Assembly (NCBI GenBank): GCA_030690945.1
Contig: JAUYFM010000038.1
Location: 20,852 to 84,851, forward strand
DNA length: 64,000 nucleotides
Direction of reading: 5' to 3'
Source of the DNA: Smithellaceae bacterium
GTDB taxonomy: Bacteria; Desulfobacterota; Syntrophia; Syntrophales; Smithellaceae
Positions 33,693-42,541 of the stretch are shown here, piece after piece. Numbering within the stretch: position 1 is the stretch's first letter; each line of letters begins with the position of its first letter. The notes below the pieces were generated by a model, which had not been told where the DNA came from, made no database searches, and saw only the letters and a list, made by a program, of their open reading frames with translations. The position numbers and the translations under genes are program-made.

Positions 33693-35018
33693 CTATTTGA
33701 TTATCTCTACCACACGATCCATATCGTCCTTGGAAAGCATTTCTGTTGCGCAAAAGAGCAGTGTGTTATCCAGTTCCGGATAATCTTTTTGTAAATCATA
33801 AGCGCCGATGATTCCTTCCGCCCGCAGCTTCGCATTGACGGCTCGGGCATTGGGGCAGCGCAAGGCAAATTCGTTATAAACGGGGGCGGAAAAGACTTCT
33901 TTCCAACCCTCAAGTTGTAAAAGTTTATTTTTTAAATATTGCGTTTTGTAAATATTGAGAGCAGCCAGCTTGCCTAGATTTTTTCCAAGTGCCGCCAGAT
34001 AAACGCCTGCAGCCAGCGCGCAAAGTGCTTCGTTGGAGCAGATGTTGGACGTGGCTTTCTCCCGGCGGATGTGCTGCTCGCGGGTTTGCAAGGTCAGTAC
34101 AAATCCCCGTTTACCGTTTTTATCAACTGTCGCGCCGGCGAGCCGTCCGGGAATACGGCGCAGAAATTTTTCGCGTGCGGCGAAAACACCCAGATAAGGG
34201 CCGCCGTAATTGAGCGGATTGCCAAAGCTCTGTCCTTCGCCCACAACAAAATCCGCGCCACAAGCTCCCGCTGGCTTCAGAATGCCCAGGGAGGTGCCGT
34301 CGGTAAAACCGGCAATAAGCAATGCACCGCAGGCGTGCGCCGCATCCGCCATCGGCGCTATGTCTTCAATACATCCGAAAAAATTCGGGCTTTGCACGAC
34401 AATCGCCGCAACGCTGTCATCCAATGCGCGCTGCATTGCAGCAACATCCAATTGGCCGTTAGCAACATATGGTATTTCCGATATGGTATAACCGTTAGCC
34501 CAGCAATAGGTTTGTAAAACCTGCCGGTATTGAGGATGTACCGACCGGGCGACAACAATCCGTGAACGATTGGATGTCTTGGCGCACAACACCGCCGCTT
34601 CCGCCATTGCCGATGCCCCGTCATACATGGAGGCGTTGGCAATTTCCGTCCCGGTGAGATGGGCAATCATGGTCTGGTATTCGTAAATAGCCTGCAAAAC
34701 ACCCTGGCTGATTTCCGCCTGGTATGGTGTATAGGCGGTGTAAAATTCGGCGCGTCCCACGATGTGGCCGACAACCGCCGGAATAAAATGAGCATAAGCG
34801 CCCGCACCGGTCAAGGTGACTCGCGGCATGATATTTTTCCGGCTCATGGCCTGCATCAGCCCGAGCGTTTCCTGCTCGGATAAGGAAGCGGGCATATCGG
34901 GCATTTGCTTTAAGCGAAATTTTTGCGGAATATCAGCAAACAGCTCTTCGATGCTTCCTACGCCGATTGCTTCCTGCATTTGAGCAATATCGTCAGATGT
35001 GTGCGGGCAATAGTCCAT
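33693..35018 (-). CDS. gcvPA: Glycine dehydrogenase (decarboxylating) subunit 1
   Basis: Partner half of the P-protein. The 441 residues start MDYCPHTSDDIAQMQEAIGV, then AYAHFIPAVVGHIVGRAEFY, TAYTPYQAEISQGVLQAIYE and NASMYDGASAMAEAA, all typical of the N-terminal family. The ATG follows GAGG and is 2 bases from the gcvH stop. The double-hairpin repeat separates it from gcvPB and could lower or stabilise distal expression. Confidence 0.95.
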   Translation of the reverse strand: MDYCPHTSDDIAQMQEAIGVGSIEELFADIPQKFRLKQMPDMPASLSEQETLGLMQAMSRKNIMPRVTLTGAGAYAHFIPAVVGHIVGRAEFYTAYTPYQAEISQGVLQAIYEYQTMIAHLTGTEIANASMYDGASAMAEAAVLCAKTSNRSRIVVARSVHPQYRQVLQTYCWANGYTISEIPYVANGQLDVAAMQRALDDSVAAIVVQSPNFFGCIEDIAPMADAAHACGALLIAGFTDGTSLGILKPAGACGADFVVGEGQSFGNPLNYGGPYLGVFAAREKFLRRIPGRLAGATVDKNGKRGFVLTLQTREQHIRREKATSNICSNEALCALAAGVYLAALGKNLGKLAALNIYKTQYLKNKLLQLEGWKEVFSAPVYNEFALRCPNARAVNAKLRAEGIIGAYDLQKDYPELDNTLLFCATEMLSKDDMDRVVEIIK

Positions 35019-35020
35019 AT

Positions 35021-35419
35021 TTAGTGTTTTTCCTCTTTGATCAGAGCGTCATAATCGGCGGCGTTAAGAAGTAATTTCAGCTCGGCGGCATTTTCCAGTT
35101 TCAATTTTGCAATCCAGCCTTCGCCGAAGGCGTTCTGGTTGATGAGCTCCGGTGTTTCTTCCAGCGTTTTGTTGACGTCGATGATTTCGCCGCTGACCGG
35201 CGCGTAAACATCGGATACGGATTTGACGGATTCGACAACGGCCATCGGGTCGCCCTGCGCCAACTTTTTGCCAACCGGGGGCAGTTCCACAAATACAATA
35301 TCCGTCAGCATTTCCTGAGCATAATCGGTAATGCCGACCACAGCCGTGCCGTCGCCATTGTCTTTGACCCATTCATGATCTTTGGAATATAATCTGTCGG
35401 TGGGATTTGATTTAGACAT
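35021..35419 (-). CDS. gcvH: Glycine cleavage system H protein
   Basis: Lipoyl carrier between P, T and L proteins. The 132 residues include YSKDHEWVK, VGITDYAQEMLTDIVFVELP, and the lipoylation lysine in VESVKSVSDVYAPVSGEI, then PELINQNAFGEGWIAKL. AAGGAG stands before the ATG. It is encoded between gcvT and gcvPA in one operon; lipA at the operon end makes its cofactor. Confidence 0.97.
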   Translation of the reverse strand: MSKSNPTDRLYSKDHEWVKDNGDGTAVVGITDYAQEMLTDIVFVELPPVGKKLAQGDPMAVVESVKSVSDVYAPVSGEIIDVNKTLEETPELINQNAFGEGWIAKLKLENAAELKLLLNAADYDALIKEEKH

Positions 35420-35440
35420 TACGATTCTCCTTAGTGACTT

Positions 35441-35480
35441 ATTTTTGCCTTTTATAGAAAGGGCCCGGCATGCGCCGGGC
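35441..35480 (-). other. Short duplicate of the gcvT 3' end plus GC-rich hairpin
   Basis: Read on the minus strand, CCTTTCTATAAAAGGCAA then A-A-A-TAA encodes PFYKRQK-stop, the same C-terminal peptide (PFYKRQ) as gcvT, 90 bases further on. TTATAGAAAGGG is an exact 12-bp repeat of 35540-35551. The hairpin GCCCGGC-ATGC-GCCGGGC (35463-35480) adjoins it. Probably a trace of tandem duplication and loss in the gcvT-gcvH gap. Confidence 0.5.
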
Positions 35481-35524
35481 TGACGCCTTCGATGTTATTG
35501 CCCGCATAACATTTCCTTCACATT

Positions 35525-36619
35525 TCATTGTCTTTGTCGCTTATAGAAAGGGAGCTTAACCACTATGGCCGGGCTTACTGTGTCGCGGATGGCAATGGAT
35601 ATTTTCGTATCCGGAGCAGCAAATTCAATATCAACAAAAGCCAGACCAATCGCTTTGTTTAATGTCGGGGAAAATGTGCCGGATGTAACCTCGCCGATTT
35701 CTCTGGAGTCGCTCATGACTTTATAGCCATGGCGCGCAATGCCCCGGCCGGTCATCACGAGTCCGACCAGTTTTTTCTGAATGCCGTAATCTCGAATCGT
35801 CGCCAGTGCTGCTTTCCCTGCAAAATCCTTATTCCAGTCCACAAGCCAGCTGTAAGGCACTTCCAACGGGCTGATGTCTTCCGTAATATCCTGGCCGTTG
35901 AGCATCATCCCCGCCTCCAGGCGCAAGGTATCCCGGGCGCCCAGTCCCGCCGGTTTCAAACCGTTTGCTGCGCCCGCCGCCATCAATTTATCCCAGATAA
36001 CACCAATTTCCCCTGCGGCAGCATAAATCTCAAAGCCGTCTTCACCGGTATATCCGCTGCGGGAAATGAGCGCCGGGATGCCCGCCACCTTCGATTCGAC
36101 AAAAGAATAGAAGTGGATGTTTTTCAAATCAGTGTCAGTCATGGACTGCAATATCGCTTCGGCGCATGGCCCCTGCAAGTCCAGCTTGCCGGTTTTGTCG
36201 CTGATATCCGAAAGCTTGCAGTCGAACCTTTTATTGTCGAGGATGGAGCTTATCCGTTGGAAATCGGACTCGCGGGGTGTAGCGTTGGTCACCAGCATGT
36301 AGAAATCTTCAGCCATTTTATACACGGTTAAATCATCGATGATACCGCCTTTGTCGTTGAGCAAGGCGGAGAGCTTGATCTGACCGATTTTTTGCCCCGA
36401 AATATCCCGGGTCAGGGCAACCTGGAGCAGATTAAGCGCCTGCGGACCTTTAACTTCAATTTCTCCCATGTGGCATATATCAAACAGCGTTGCCTGGGCG
36501 CGGGTTGTGCTATGTTCATCGATCACGCTCGTATATTGCACGGGCATGGCCCAACCGCCGAAATCAATAATTTTAGCTTTCAGGTCAACATGTTTTTCAT
36601 ATAAAGGTGTTTTTTTCAT
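35525..36619 (-). CDS. gcvT: Aminomethyltransferase (T protein)
   Basis: Transfers the aminomethyl carbon from GcvH to tetrahydrofolate and frees ammonia. The 364 residues include PLYEKHVDLKAKIIDFGGWA, MPVQY, ARATLFDICHMGEIEVKG-type start of the folate domain, SRSGYTGEDGFEIYAAA, GLGARDTLRLEAGMML and the C-terminal EVTSGTFSPTLNKAIGLAFV. It is second in the operon, 31 bases after def. The ATG at 36619 has only a weak SD. Confidence 0.96.
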   Translation of the reverse strand: MKKTPLYEKHVDLKAKIIDFGGWAMPVQYTSVIDEHSTTRAQATLFDICHMGEIEVKGPQALNLLQVALTRDISGQKIGQIKLSALLNDKGGIIDDLTVYKMAEDFYMLVTNATPRESDFQRISSILDNKRFDCKLSDISDKTGKLDLQGPCAEAILQSMTDTDLKNIHFYSFVESKVAGIPALISRSGYTGEDGFEIYAAAGEIGVIWDKLMAAGAANGLKPAGLGARDTLRLEAGMMLNGQDITEDISPLEVPYSWLVDWNKDFAGKAALATIRDYGIQKKLVGLVMTGRGIARHGYKVMSDSREIGEVTSGTFSPTLNKAIGLAFVDIEFAAPDTKISIAIRDTVSPAIVVKLPFYKRQRQ

Positions 36620-36650
36620 GGGTGATACCCGATCCTAAATTGATTGTTGA

Positions 36651-37211
36651 CTATTTGAAAAGTTTATCAATTAAAGCCTGCTTGTTTTTCGGGTAATAAA
36701 GATTGCCCTCATAATCCACGATGAGCATGCCGTCGAGATGATCGATTTCATGCTGCACGACCCGGGCGGTAAAGTCAAGATACCGCTTGCTGATCTTTTC
36801 GCCTTTTTCGTTTAAGGCGCGGACTTTAATTTCCGGAAAGCGGCTGACTTCAATTTGAATGTCCGGGCAGGAGAGGCACCCTTCCGTCGCCATTACTTTT
36901 TCGCCGCGTGACTGAGTAATGCGCGGATTGACCAGCACGTCATAATCATCCGGGCTCATTTTTTTCTTCGTCTTGTTCTCCACGGTTTTATTGCGGAAAA
37001 TAATTATTCTTTTGTTGATGCCGACTTGCGGCCCGGCGAGCCCCGAGGCGTCATCGCGACAGGTAAAGGAATCAATAAGCGCCTGAATTTCTGCCTGCGC
37101 TTCCTTGTCCAGCGGTGTTTTTAATTCATCTGACTTTTTCCTCAGAACGGATGCGTCAGCTTCGTTGACACCTTCATCATTCCAAAGGGTTAAGACTCTT
37201 TTTGGGGCCAT
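36651..37211 (-). CDS. def: Peptide deformylase
   Basis: Metal enzyme that removes the N-formyl group from new proteins. The three motifs are GLAGPQVGIN (usual GxGxAAxQ; a Gly replaces the second Ala), EGCLSCPD and QHEIDHLDG. From the ATG at 37211 the protein has 186 residues beginning MAPKRVLTLWNDEGVNEADA; the frame extends to 37298 without an SD and beyond the promoter, so I use the inner ATG. It is the first gene of the gcv operon, an unusual companion. Two residues near EGCLS (C-P-D) and an N-terminal variant of NPxL hint at a type II-like or divergent enzyme. Confidence 0.85.
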   Translation of the reverse strand: MAPKRVLTLWNDEGVNEADASVLRKKSDELKTPLDKEAQAEIQALIDSFTCRDDASGLAGPQVGINKRIIIFRNKTVENKTKKKMSPDDYDVLVNPRITQSRGEKVMATEGCLSCPDIQIEVSRFPEIKVRALNEKGEKISKRYLDFTARVVQHEIDHLDGMLIVDYEGNLYYPKNKQALIDKLFK

Positions 37212-37241
37212 ATATTGCACCGGTTTAATTATTTTATTTGG

Positions 37242-37270
37242 CCTATAACACCTATCGAGTGTTATTTCAA
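37242..37270 (-). promoter_or_regulatory. Promoter of the def-gcv-lipA operon with an inverted repeat
   Basis: Minus-strand TTGAAA (37270-37265), a 17-base spacer, TATAGG (37247-37242). ATAACAC (37245-37251) and GTGTTAT (37259-37265) form a perfect 7-bp inverted repeat over the spacer and -10 box, a possible repressor site. No glycine riboswitch was recognised downstream; the leader to the def ATG is about 25 bases. Confidence 0.5.
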
Positions 37271-37355
37271 GTAAACGAAGCTTGCAAATTACTTCCATCT
37301 TTTGTTAAACAGATCATCCATTATTCTTAATACCAGGAAAGATTGGAAATGCGTT

Positions 37356-38615
37356 GTGATTAATCAAATAGTTACCAATACAGCCAGGAGGCAGTTTGCC
37401 CTCGCTTTGAATTTTGAAGACGGCATGGCTCCCGATTTGCCTGCCTGCACTGACGAAAAACAGCGCCTGCTCTACATTCATATTCCTTTTTGCGAAGAAC
37501 TTTGTCCTTATTGCTCTTTTCACCGCATCCGTTTTGAAGAAGGCCTGACCCGAAAATATTTTGCCGCCCTGCGCCGGGAAATGGCGCTGTATCGCGAAAA
37601 AGGTTATCGATTTTCCGGCGTTTATGTCGGTGGCGGCACACCAACTGTCTTGATGGACGAATTGTCGGAGACCCTGCACCTTGCCCGCAAGATGTTTCCC
37701 ATCACCTCCATTTCGGTGGAGACCAATCCGAATCATCTGACGGATGCAAATATCGCCATACTGCAGCAGGCCGGTGTCAACCGGCTCTCCGTCGGGGTGC
37801 AAACGTTCAATGATGATTTATTAAAAAAATTGGCACGTTACGACAAATACGGCTCCGGTGAACTGATTGCCGAACGCCTCCGGCAGACCATGGGGTCGTT
37901 TGATACCGTCAACGCCGACATGATTTTCAACTTCCCCGAACAAACCGAACAAATGCTCGAGGCTGATCTGGCAATTTTGCTGAAACTGAACATGGAGCAA
38001 ATCACCTTCTATCCCCTAATGGTTTCCACACTCACACAGCGCCTGATGAAGGAAACCCTGGGCGATGTCAATTTCCGCCGGGAAAAATATTTTTTCAAGC
38101 TGATACTCCGCCGTCTGGAGTCACAGTATGACTCCTCATCAGCCTGGTGTTTTTCCAGGAAAAAAGCCGCCAAATCGCTGATTGATGAATACGTCGTTGA
38201 TTTTGACGAATACGCGGGCCTGGGCAGCGGCGCTATCGGTTATCTCAGCGGTGTGTGCTACGCCAATACCTTTGATATCGGACAATACATCGCCAATTTG
38301 ACGCAAGGCAAACTGCCGCTTCAGGCCGCGCGCAAATTTGATCTGCCCGATCAGATGCGGTACGATTTTCTGATGAAGCTGTTCAGCACGCGACTGAATG
38401 TCAATGATCTGGAAAAAAAATATGATGGCAGGTTTTTTAAAACTTTATGGAAGGAAATGGTCGCCTTCACGCTGGCCGGATCGTTTCGTTACTTTTCCCC
38501 CAATCTTCATTTGACGCCGCACGGACGCTATTTGTGGGTGATTATGATGCGGGAATTTTTTATTGCGGTGAACAATTTTCGCGATTACTGCCGTAAACAG
38601 GCCGGCTTGATCTAA
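37356..38615 (+). CDS. HemW/HemN-like radical SAM protein
   Basis: Radical SAM protein of the coproporphyrinogen-oxidase-like family. From the GTG at 37356 it has 419 residues; the frame extends to a TTG at 37302 without SD. Signatures are YIHIPFCEELCPYCSFHRI (CxxxCxxC), FSGVYVGGGTPTVL, SISVETNPNHLT, NRLSVGVQTFNDDLL and VNADMIFNFPEQT. Members include HemN, heme chaperone HemW and heme-degrading ChuW/HutW; the C-terminal half here differs from HemN, so a heme-related but unspecified role is best. It is divergent from def. Confidence 0.75.
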   Translation: MINQIVTNTARRQFALALNFEDGMAPDLPACTDEKQRLLYIHIPFCEELCPYCSFHRIRFEEGLTRKYFAALRREMALYREKGYRFSGVYVGGGTPTVLMDELSETLHLARKMFPITSISVETNPNHLTDANIAILQQAGVNRLSVGVQTFNDDLLKKLARYDKYGSGELIAERLRQTMGSFDTVNADMIFNFPEQTEQMLEADLAILLKLNMEQITFYPLMVSTLTQRLMKETLGDVNFRREKYFFKLILRRLESQYDSSSAWCFSRKKAAKSLIDEYVVDFDEYAGLGSGAIGYLSGVCYANTFDIGQYIANLTQGKLPLQAARKFDLPDQMRYDFLMKLFSTRLNVNDLEKKYDGRFFKTLWKEMVAFTLAGSFRYFSPNLHLTPHGRYLWVIMMREFFIAVNNFRDYCRKQAGLI

Positions 38616-38638
38616 CTGACTGGGAAACGGAGAGGATT

Positions 38639-40054
38639 ATGGACGACAAAAGAAAAGAACTGCTGCGGGGCCTTCCGAAAATTGACGAAGTCATTGGGCT
38701 TCTGGAAAAAAAAGGCATTGATGAGAAAGCTTCGCGGGAAATCGTCCTCACGACCTGCCGCGACGTTGTACAGAAACTGCGGGATAGCATCCTGGCTGCT
38801 CAAGGCAAGCAATTACCGGCGCTTTCAACAGATGCGGCGTCGGCCGCCCGCAACGTCGAGGCGATCATTGACGATCTATATCATTACAAGTTGAAACGTC
38901 TGGTCAACGCCACCGGCGTGATTCTGCACACTAACCTGGGACGAGCGCCTCTTTGTCCCGAAGCACTCGATAGAATTATCGACGTAGCACGTGGTTATTC
39001 CAATCTGGAGTTTGATCTGGAACGTGGCGAACGCGGGCTGCGTTACGACCACGTGAGTCGGTTGATCTGCGCGCTCACCGGAGCGGAAGATGCCTTGATT
39101 GTCAACAACAACGCAGCAGCCGTCTTGCTTACGCTCAATACACTGGCGGATCGCAAAGAAGCAATCGTCTCGCGCGGCGAACTGATCGAAATCGGCGGCG
39201 AGTTTCGCATTCCGGACGTTATGACCAAAAGCAATTCCATCCTGCGCGAAGTGGGGACAACCAACCGCACGCGCCTTGCCGATTACGAAAAAGCCATCGG
39301 TCCCAATACCGGCGTGATTTTAAAAGTGCACACCAGCAATTACCGGATTGTCGGATTTACCGAAGAAGCTGAACTTCCGCAGTTAGTGGCGTTGGGGAAA
39401 CATCATGGCATTCCTGTGTTCGATGATCTGGGCAGTGGCTGCCTGATTGATCTTGCGGCTCATGGCCTGCAACACGAACCGACCGTGCGCGACGTATTGG
39501 CCTCGGGTGTTGATGTGGTGACGTTCAGCGGCGACAAGCTTCTGGGCGGACCGCAGGCGGGTATCATTGTCGGCAACAAAGATATCGTGGCCCGCATCAA
39601 AAAAAATCCGCTCAACCGTGCGCTGCGGATTGACAAATTCACGCTGGCCGCGCTGGAAGCCACGTTAATGCACTATCTCACGCCGGAGGATGCTCCCCGG
39701 AAATTGCGCTCGCTCAAAGCGCTGACCGAGCAGCTCCGCGATGTCAAGAAGCGGGCACGCAAGCTGATCAACAAGCTCAAGAGAACGAACATCCCCGACC
39801 TGACTTTTGAACTGCGCGAAGACGTAGCCGCCGCCGGCGGCGGGTCGTTACCCACGGAGAACATTCCCACGATCGTCGTCACGATTAAATCCGCAAAAAT
39901 ACCATCAAGCCGGATGGAGGCTAAACTTCGCCACGCAGCTGTGCCCATCATCGTCCGGGTGGATGAAGATCAAATTCTTTTAGATATGCGCACTGTGGCC
40001 GAAGATGAATTTGGCTTTATTGTAGATGCCCTGCGTCAAATATCAGCCAATTAA
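38639..40054 (+). CDS. selA: L-seryl-tRNA(Sec) selenium transferase
   Basis: PLP enzyme converting Ser-tRNA(Sec) to Sec-tRNA(Sec). The 471 residues show LVNATGVILHTNLGRAPLCP, YSNLEFDLERGERGLRYDHV, NNNAAAVLLTLNTLA, RGELIEIGGEFRIPDVM, and the PLP lysine in FSGDKLLGGPQAG. It indicates that this organism decodes some UGA codons as selenocysteine; selB, selC and selD are not in the window. GAGAGG stands 7 bases before the ATG. Confidence 0.96.
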   Translation: MDDKRKELLRGLPKIDEVIGLLEKKGIDEKASREIVLTTCRDVVQKLRDSILAAQGKQLPALSTDAASAARNVEAIIDDLYHYKLKRLVNATGVILHTNLGRAPLCPEALDRIIDVARGYSNLEFDLERGERGLRYDHVSRLICALTGAEDALIVNNNAAAVLLTLNTLADRKEAIVSRGELIEIGGEFRIPDVMTKSNSILREVGTTNRTRLADYEKAIGPNTGVILKVHTSNYRIVGFTEEAELPQLVALGKHHGIPVFDDLGSGCLIDLAAHGLQHEPTVRDVLASGVDVVTFSGDKLLGGPQAGIIVGNKDIVARIKKNPLNRALRIDKFTLAALEATLMHYLTPEDAPRKLRSLKALTEQLRDVKKRARKLINKLKRTNIPDLTFELREDVAAAGGGSLPTENIPTIVVTIKSAKIPSSRMEAKLRHAAVPIIVRVDEDQILLDMRTVAEDEFGFIVDALRQISAN

Positions 40055-40106
40055 CAGATACCTCCTGTCAGGAGGTTTGCTGTCTCATCTGGAAAGGGCA
40101 GGGGAC

Positions 40107-40154
40107 TTGTCCCCCGCTACCCTAAAGGGCACGCGTGGCGGGAGTGAGGGGGTG
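40107..40154 (+). repeat. Left inverted repeat of the DUF559 cassette
   Basis: About 48 bases, from TTGTCCCCCGCTACC to AGGGGGTG, containing AAAGGGCACGCGTGGCGGG. It matches the reverse complement of 40556-40604 with one substitution and one missing base. Preceded by GGGGAC, which can pair with its own GTCCCC. Confidence 0.85.
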
Positions 40155-40185
40155 TTGTCCCCCTCTGGAGGGGGTAGGGGGAGGC

Positions 40186-40614
40186 ATGAAAAAAGACAAC
40201 TTATGCGGTTACAATAAATCCCTTCAACCTTTTGCCAATAAACTTCGTAAAGAGATGACAAAAGCGGAAGCATGTTTGTGGAAATATGTTTTACGCGCCA
40301 GGCAGATTCAAGGTTATCAATTTCGAAGATAATGGCCGGTGTTGAATTATATTGCCGACTTCATGTGCAAAGAGTTTCGTTTAGTGATAGAGGTTGACGG
40401 AGTAACCCATGACTTGAAGTCGGAGAAAGACAAACGCAGGACGGATGATCTTCGGCGCGCAGGTTTTCGTGTCTGTAGGTTTACCGATGAAGAAGTGTTG
40501 ACAAATATTCATAGTGTTGCCAAGGAGATTGAAAAGATTATAACAAACATTGGACCACCCCCTGCACCCCCGCCACGCGTGCCCTTTAGGGTAGCGGGGG
40601 ACAACCAACCGTAG
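40186..40614 (+). pseudogene. DUF559 (Vsr-like) endonuclease, broken by TAA
   Basis: One frame from ATG 40186 (GGGGGAGG upstream) to 40614 encodes a DUF559 protein, a PD-(D/E)xK nuclease fold related to Vsr. First part: FANKLRKEMTKAEACLWKYV then GYQFRR; TAA at 40330-40332; then W-PVLNYIADFMCKEFRLVIEV, DGVTHDLKSEKDKRRTDDLR and FRVCRFTDEEVLTNIH. Family members read FRRQRPVLNYIADF, so two neighbouring C-to-T changes (CAA to TAA and CGG to TGG) explain both the stop and the odd Trp. The last 17 codons are encoded by the right inverted repeat. Confidence 0.85.
40556..40604 (-). repeat. Right inverted repeat of the DUF559 cassette
   Basis: Reverse complement of the left repeat at 40107-40154 with two differences. 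It covers the 3' end of the DUF559 frame. Confidence 0.85.
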
Positions 40615-40633
40615 CGATAGAGGTAGTAATATT

Positions 40634-41659
40634 TTGTCCATCGAAACAGAACAACCCAGAGACTTATCTTTTACCTTGAACCCTGAGCAGACCGGGCTGC
40701 GCCTGGACGTTTTTCTGGCGCAGGCTGACGAATCCTTTTCCCGCTCGCAGATTAAAAACGCCATTGAAGAAGGCGACGTGACCGTGAATGGTAAATCGCC
40801 GAAAGTCAGCCAACATTTGAAAGTTGGCGATGTTGTGGAGATTCACTTGGAGGCGGCCATAGACGCCCTTGCCATCCCGCAAGATATTCCGCTCTCCATC
40901 GTTTATGAAGACGCATCCATTATTGTGATTAATAAACCGGCGGGCATGGTGGTGCATCCTGCGCCGGGCAATCCGGATAACACGCTGGTGAACGCGCTCC
41001 TCTTTCATTGCAAGGATCTCTCAGGCATCGGCGGCGTGCTGCGGCCGGGGATTGTACACCGGCTGGATAAAGAAACATCCGGCTTGATCGTCGCCGCCAA
41101 ATCTGATGAAGCGCATCGCGGTCTTTCCGCGCAATTTGAAAAGCACGACGTACACAAAAAATATGTGGCGCTGGTCTGGGGCAATGCCAAAGGCCAGAGC
41201 GGCGAAATTCTTTTACCGGTGGGACGCCATCCGGTGGACCGCAAAAAGATGTCCACGCGAAGCCGGCGGGGCAAAGACGCGCTCACACTCTGGAAAGTAC
41301 GCGAGCGTTACGGCGTGGCAACGCTTTTGGATGTAGAAATAAAAACCGGACGGACGCATCAGATTCGCGTGCATCTGACTGAGCGAGGCTATCCCCTGAT
41401 CGGGGATATGGTTTATGGCAATCCCTCCAAACTACAGACCGTCAAAGACGCGGCCCTGAAGGCCTATCTTAAATCATTTCAGCGTCAGGCGTTACACGCA
41501 ACACAGCTTTCCTTTCTGCATCCGCAAAGCGGTGAAAGGGTCGTCTTCACCGCGCCGCTTCCCGAAGACATGGAAAATTTACGCGCGCTGTTTCGCGCGA
41601 TTGCGCCAGTACCCGCCGGAAATACCGGTTTACTAAACTGGAAGGATAAATTAAGATAA
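40634..41659 (+). CDS. rluD: RluA/RluD-family 23S rRNA pseudouridine synthase
   Basis: Isomerises uridines in 23S rRNA. It begins at a TTG (40634) with GAGG 11 bases before it; the 341 residues contain an S4 domain (LRLDVFLAQADESFSRSQIK), INKPAGMVVHPAPG, the catalytic aspartate in GIVHRLDKETSGLIVAAKSD and KTGRTHQIRVHL. RluD rather than RluC is suggested by length and order with pgeF, a very common pair. The DUF559 cassette lies just upstream and may have replaced the native leader. Confidence 0.9.
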   Translation: MSIETEQPRDLSFTLNPEQTGLRLDVFLAQADESFSRSQIKNAIEEGDVTVNGKSPKVSQHLKVGDVVEIHLEAAIDALAIPQDIPLSIVYEDASIIVINKPAGMVVHPAPGNPDNTLVNALLFHCKDLSGIGGVLRPGIVHRLDKETSGLIVAAKSDEAHRGLSAQFEKHDVHKKYVALVWGNAKGQSGEILLPVGRHPVDRKKMSTRSRRGKDALTLWKVRERYGVATLLDVEIKTGRTHQIRVHLTERGYPLIGDMVYGNPSKLQTVKDAALKAYLKSFQRQALHATQLSFLHPQSGERVVFTAPLPEDMENLRALFRAIAPVPAGNTGLLNWKDKLR

Positions 41660-41664
41660 CCAGC

Positions 41665-42519
41665 ATGTTTTCAATATCTAAAATAAATAATATCGGCTAC
41701 CTGCATGCGCCATTGCTCAGTGATTGTGATTTCCTGGTTCACGCTTTTTGTACGAGGCATGGTGGTGTTTCCCAGGATGATTACAAAAGCCTGAACATGA
41801 GTTTCCGTGAAGGCGATGAAGAATTTCGCGTCCTGCAAAATTGGGATAAGCTGGCATCCGCTTTTAATATTCCGATGGAGAATTTCCTCGTTCTCAATCA
41901 AGTTCATGGCGACAATGTTTTTGTCATCAAGCCGCATGGCGATTATTTCACGTCGTGCGAAGCGTTAAATTATGATGCCGTCGTGACCAACCGGACCAAC
42001 CTGGCCATTTGCATCAAGACGGCGGATTGCGTGCCGGTCTTTGTTGTAGATCGGATTAAAAAAGTCATTGCCGCCGTGCATGCGGGATGGCGTGGGTCGG
42101 CTCTCGGCATCAGCGCCAAAGTCATTCGCCTGATGCAAAATCAATATGGCTCCCGGCCTCGGGATTTACTTGCCGCGATTGGCCCCTCCATTGGCCCATG
42201 CTGCTACGAAGTCGATTTACCCGCCGCCGAAGCTTTTCGCCACCAGAAAAACGCTGAAGACTTTTTGTCTCCGGGAAAGCAAAAAGATCGGTGGATGCTG
42301 GATCTGGTGGAAGCCAACCGTCGTCAGATGCTTGATTGCGGCATTCCCGACGCCAACATTGAAGCAGCCGGGCTTTGCACCTCATGCCGTCAGGATGATT
42401 TTTTTTCGCACCGCGGATCAGGCGGCATCACCGGTCGGCAAATCAATTTTATGATGATTAAAGGAGATCCGCCCTGCCGCGTTTTAACGGTGGATGATGA
42501 TAAAAAACGATTGCATTAA
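41665..42519 (+). CDS. pgeF: Laccase-domain purine nucleoside phosphorylase/peptidoglycan editing factor
   Basis: YfiH/PgeF family copper or zinc protein of 284 residues. Motifs: VLNQVHGDNVFV (His), IKTADCVPVFVVD (Cys), AAVHAGWRGSALGIS (His), IGPSIGPCCYEVD and the C-terminal GLCTSCRQDDFFSHRGSG. Members act on purine nucleosides and on mis-incorporated cell-wall residues. It starts 6 bases after rluD and probably shares its mRNA. Confidence 0.92.
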   Translation: MFSISKINNIGYLHAPLLSDCDFLVHAFCTRHGGVSQDDYKSLNMSFREGDEEFRVLQNWDKLASAFNIPMENFLVLNQVHGDNVFVIKPHGDYFTSCEALNYDAVVTNRTNLAICIKTADCVPVFVVDRIKKVIAAVHAGWRGSALGISAKVIRLMQNQYGSRPRDLLAAIGPSIGPCCYEVDLPAAEAFRHQKNAEDFLSPGKQKDRWMLDLVEANRRQMLDCGIPDANIEAAGLCTSCRQDDFFSHRGSGGITGRQINFMMIKGDPPCRVLTVDDDKKRLH

Positions 42520-42541
42520 CGATTGTATAATGGAGGTTCTT

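Noticed and set aside
37211..37300. Glycine riboswitch before the def-gcv operon
   Set aside because: The leader is about 25 bases and no tandem aptamer-like structure was seen; the gcvT-gcvH gap is also too short.
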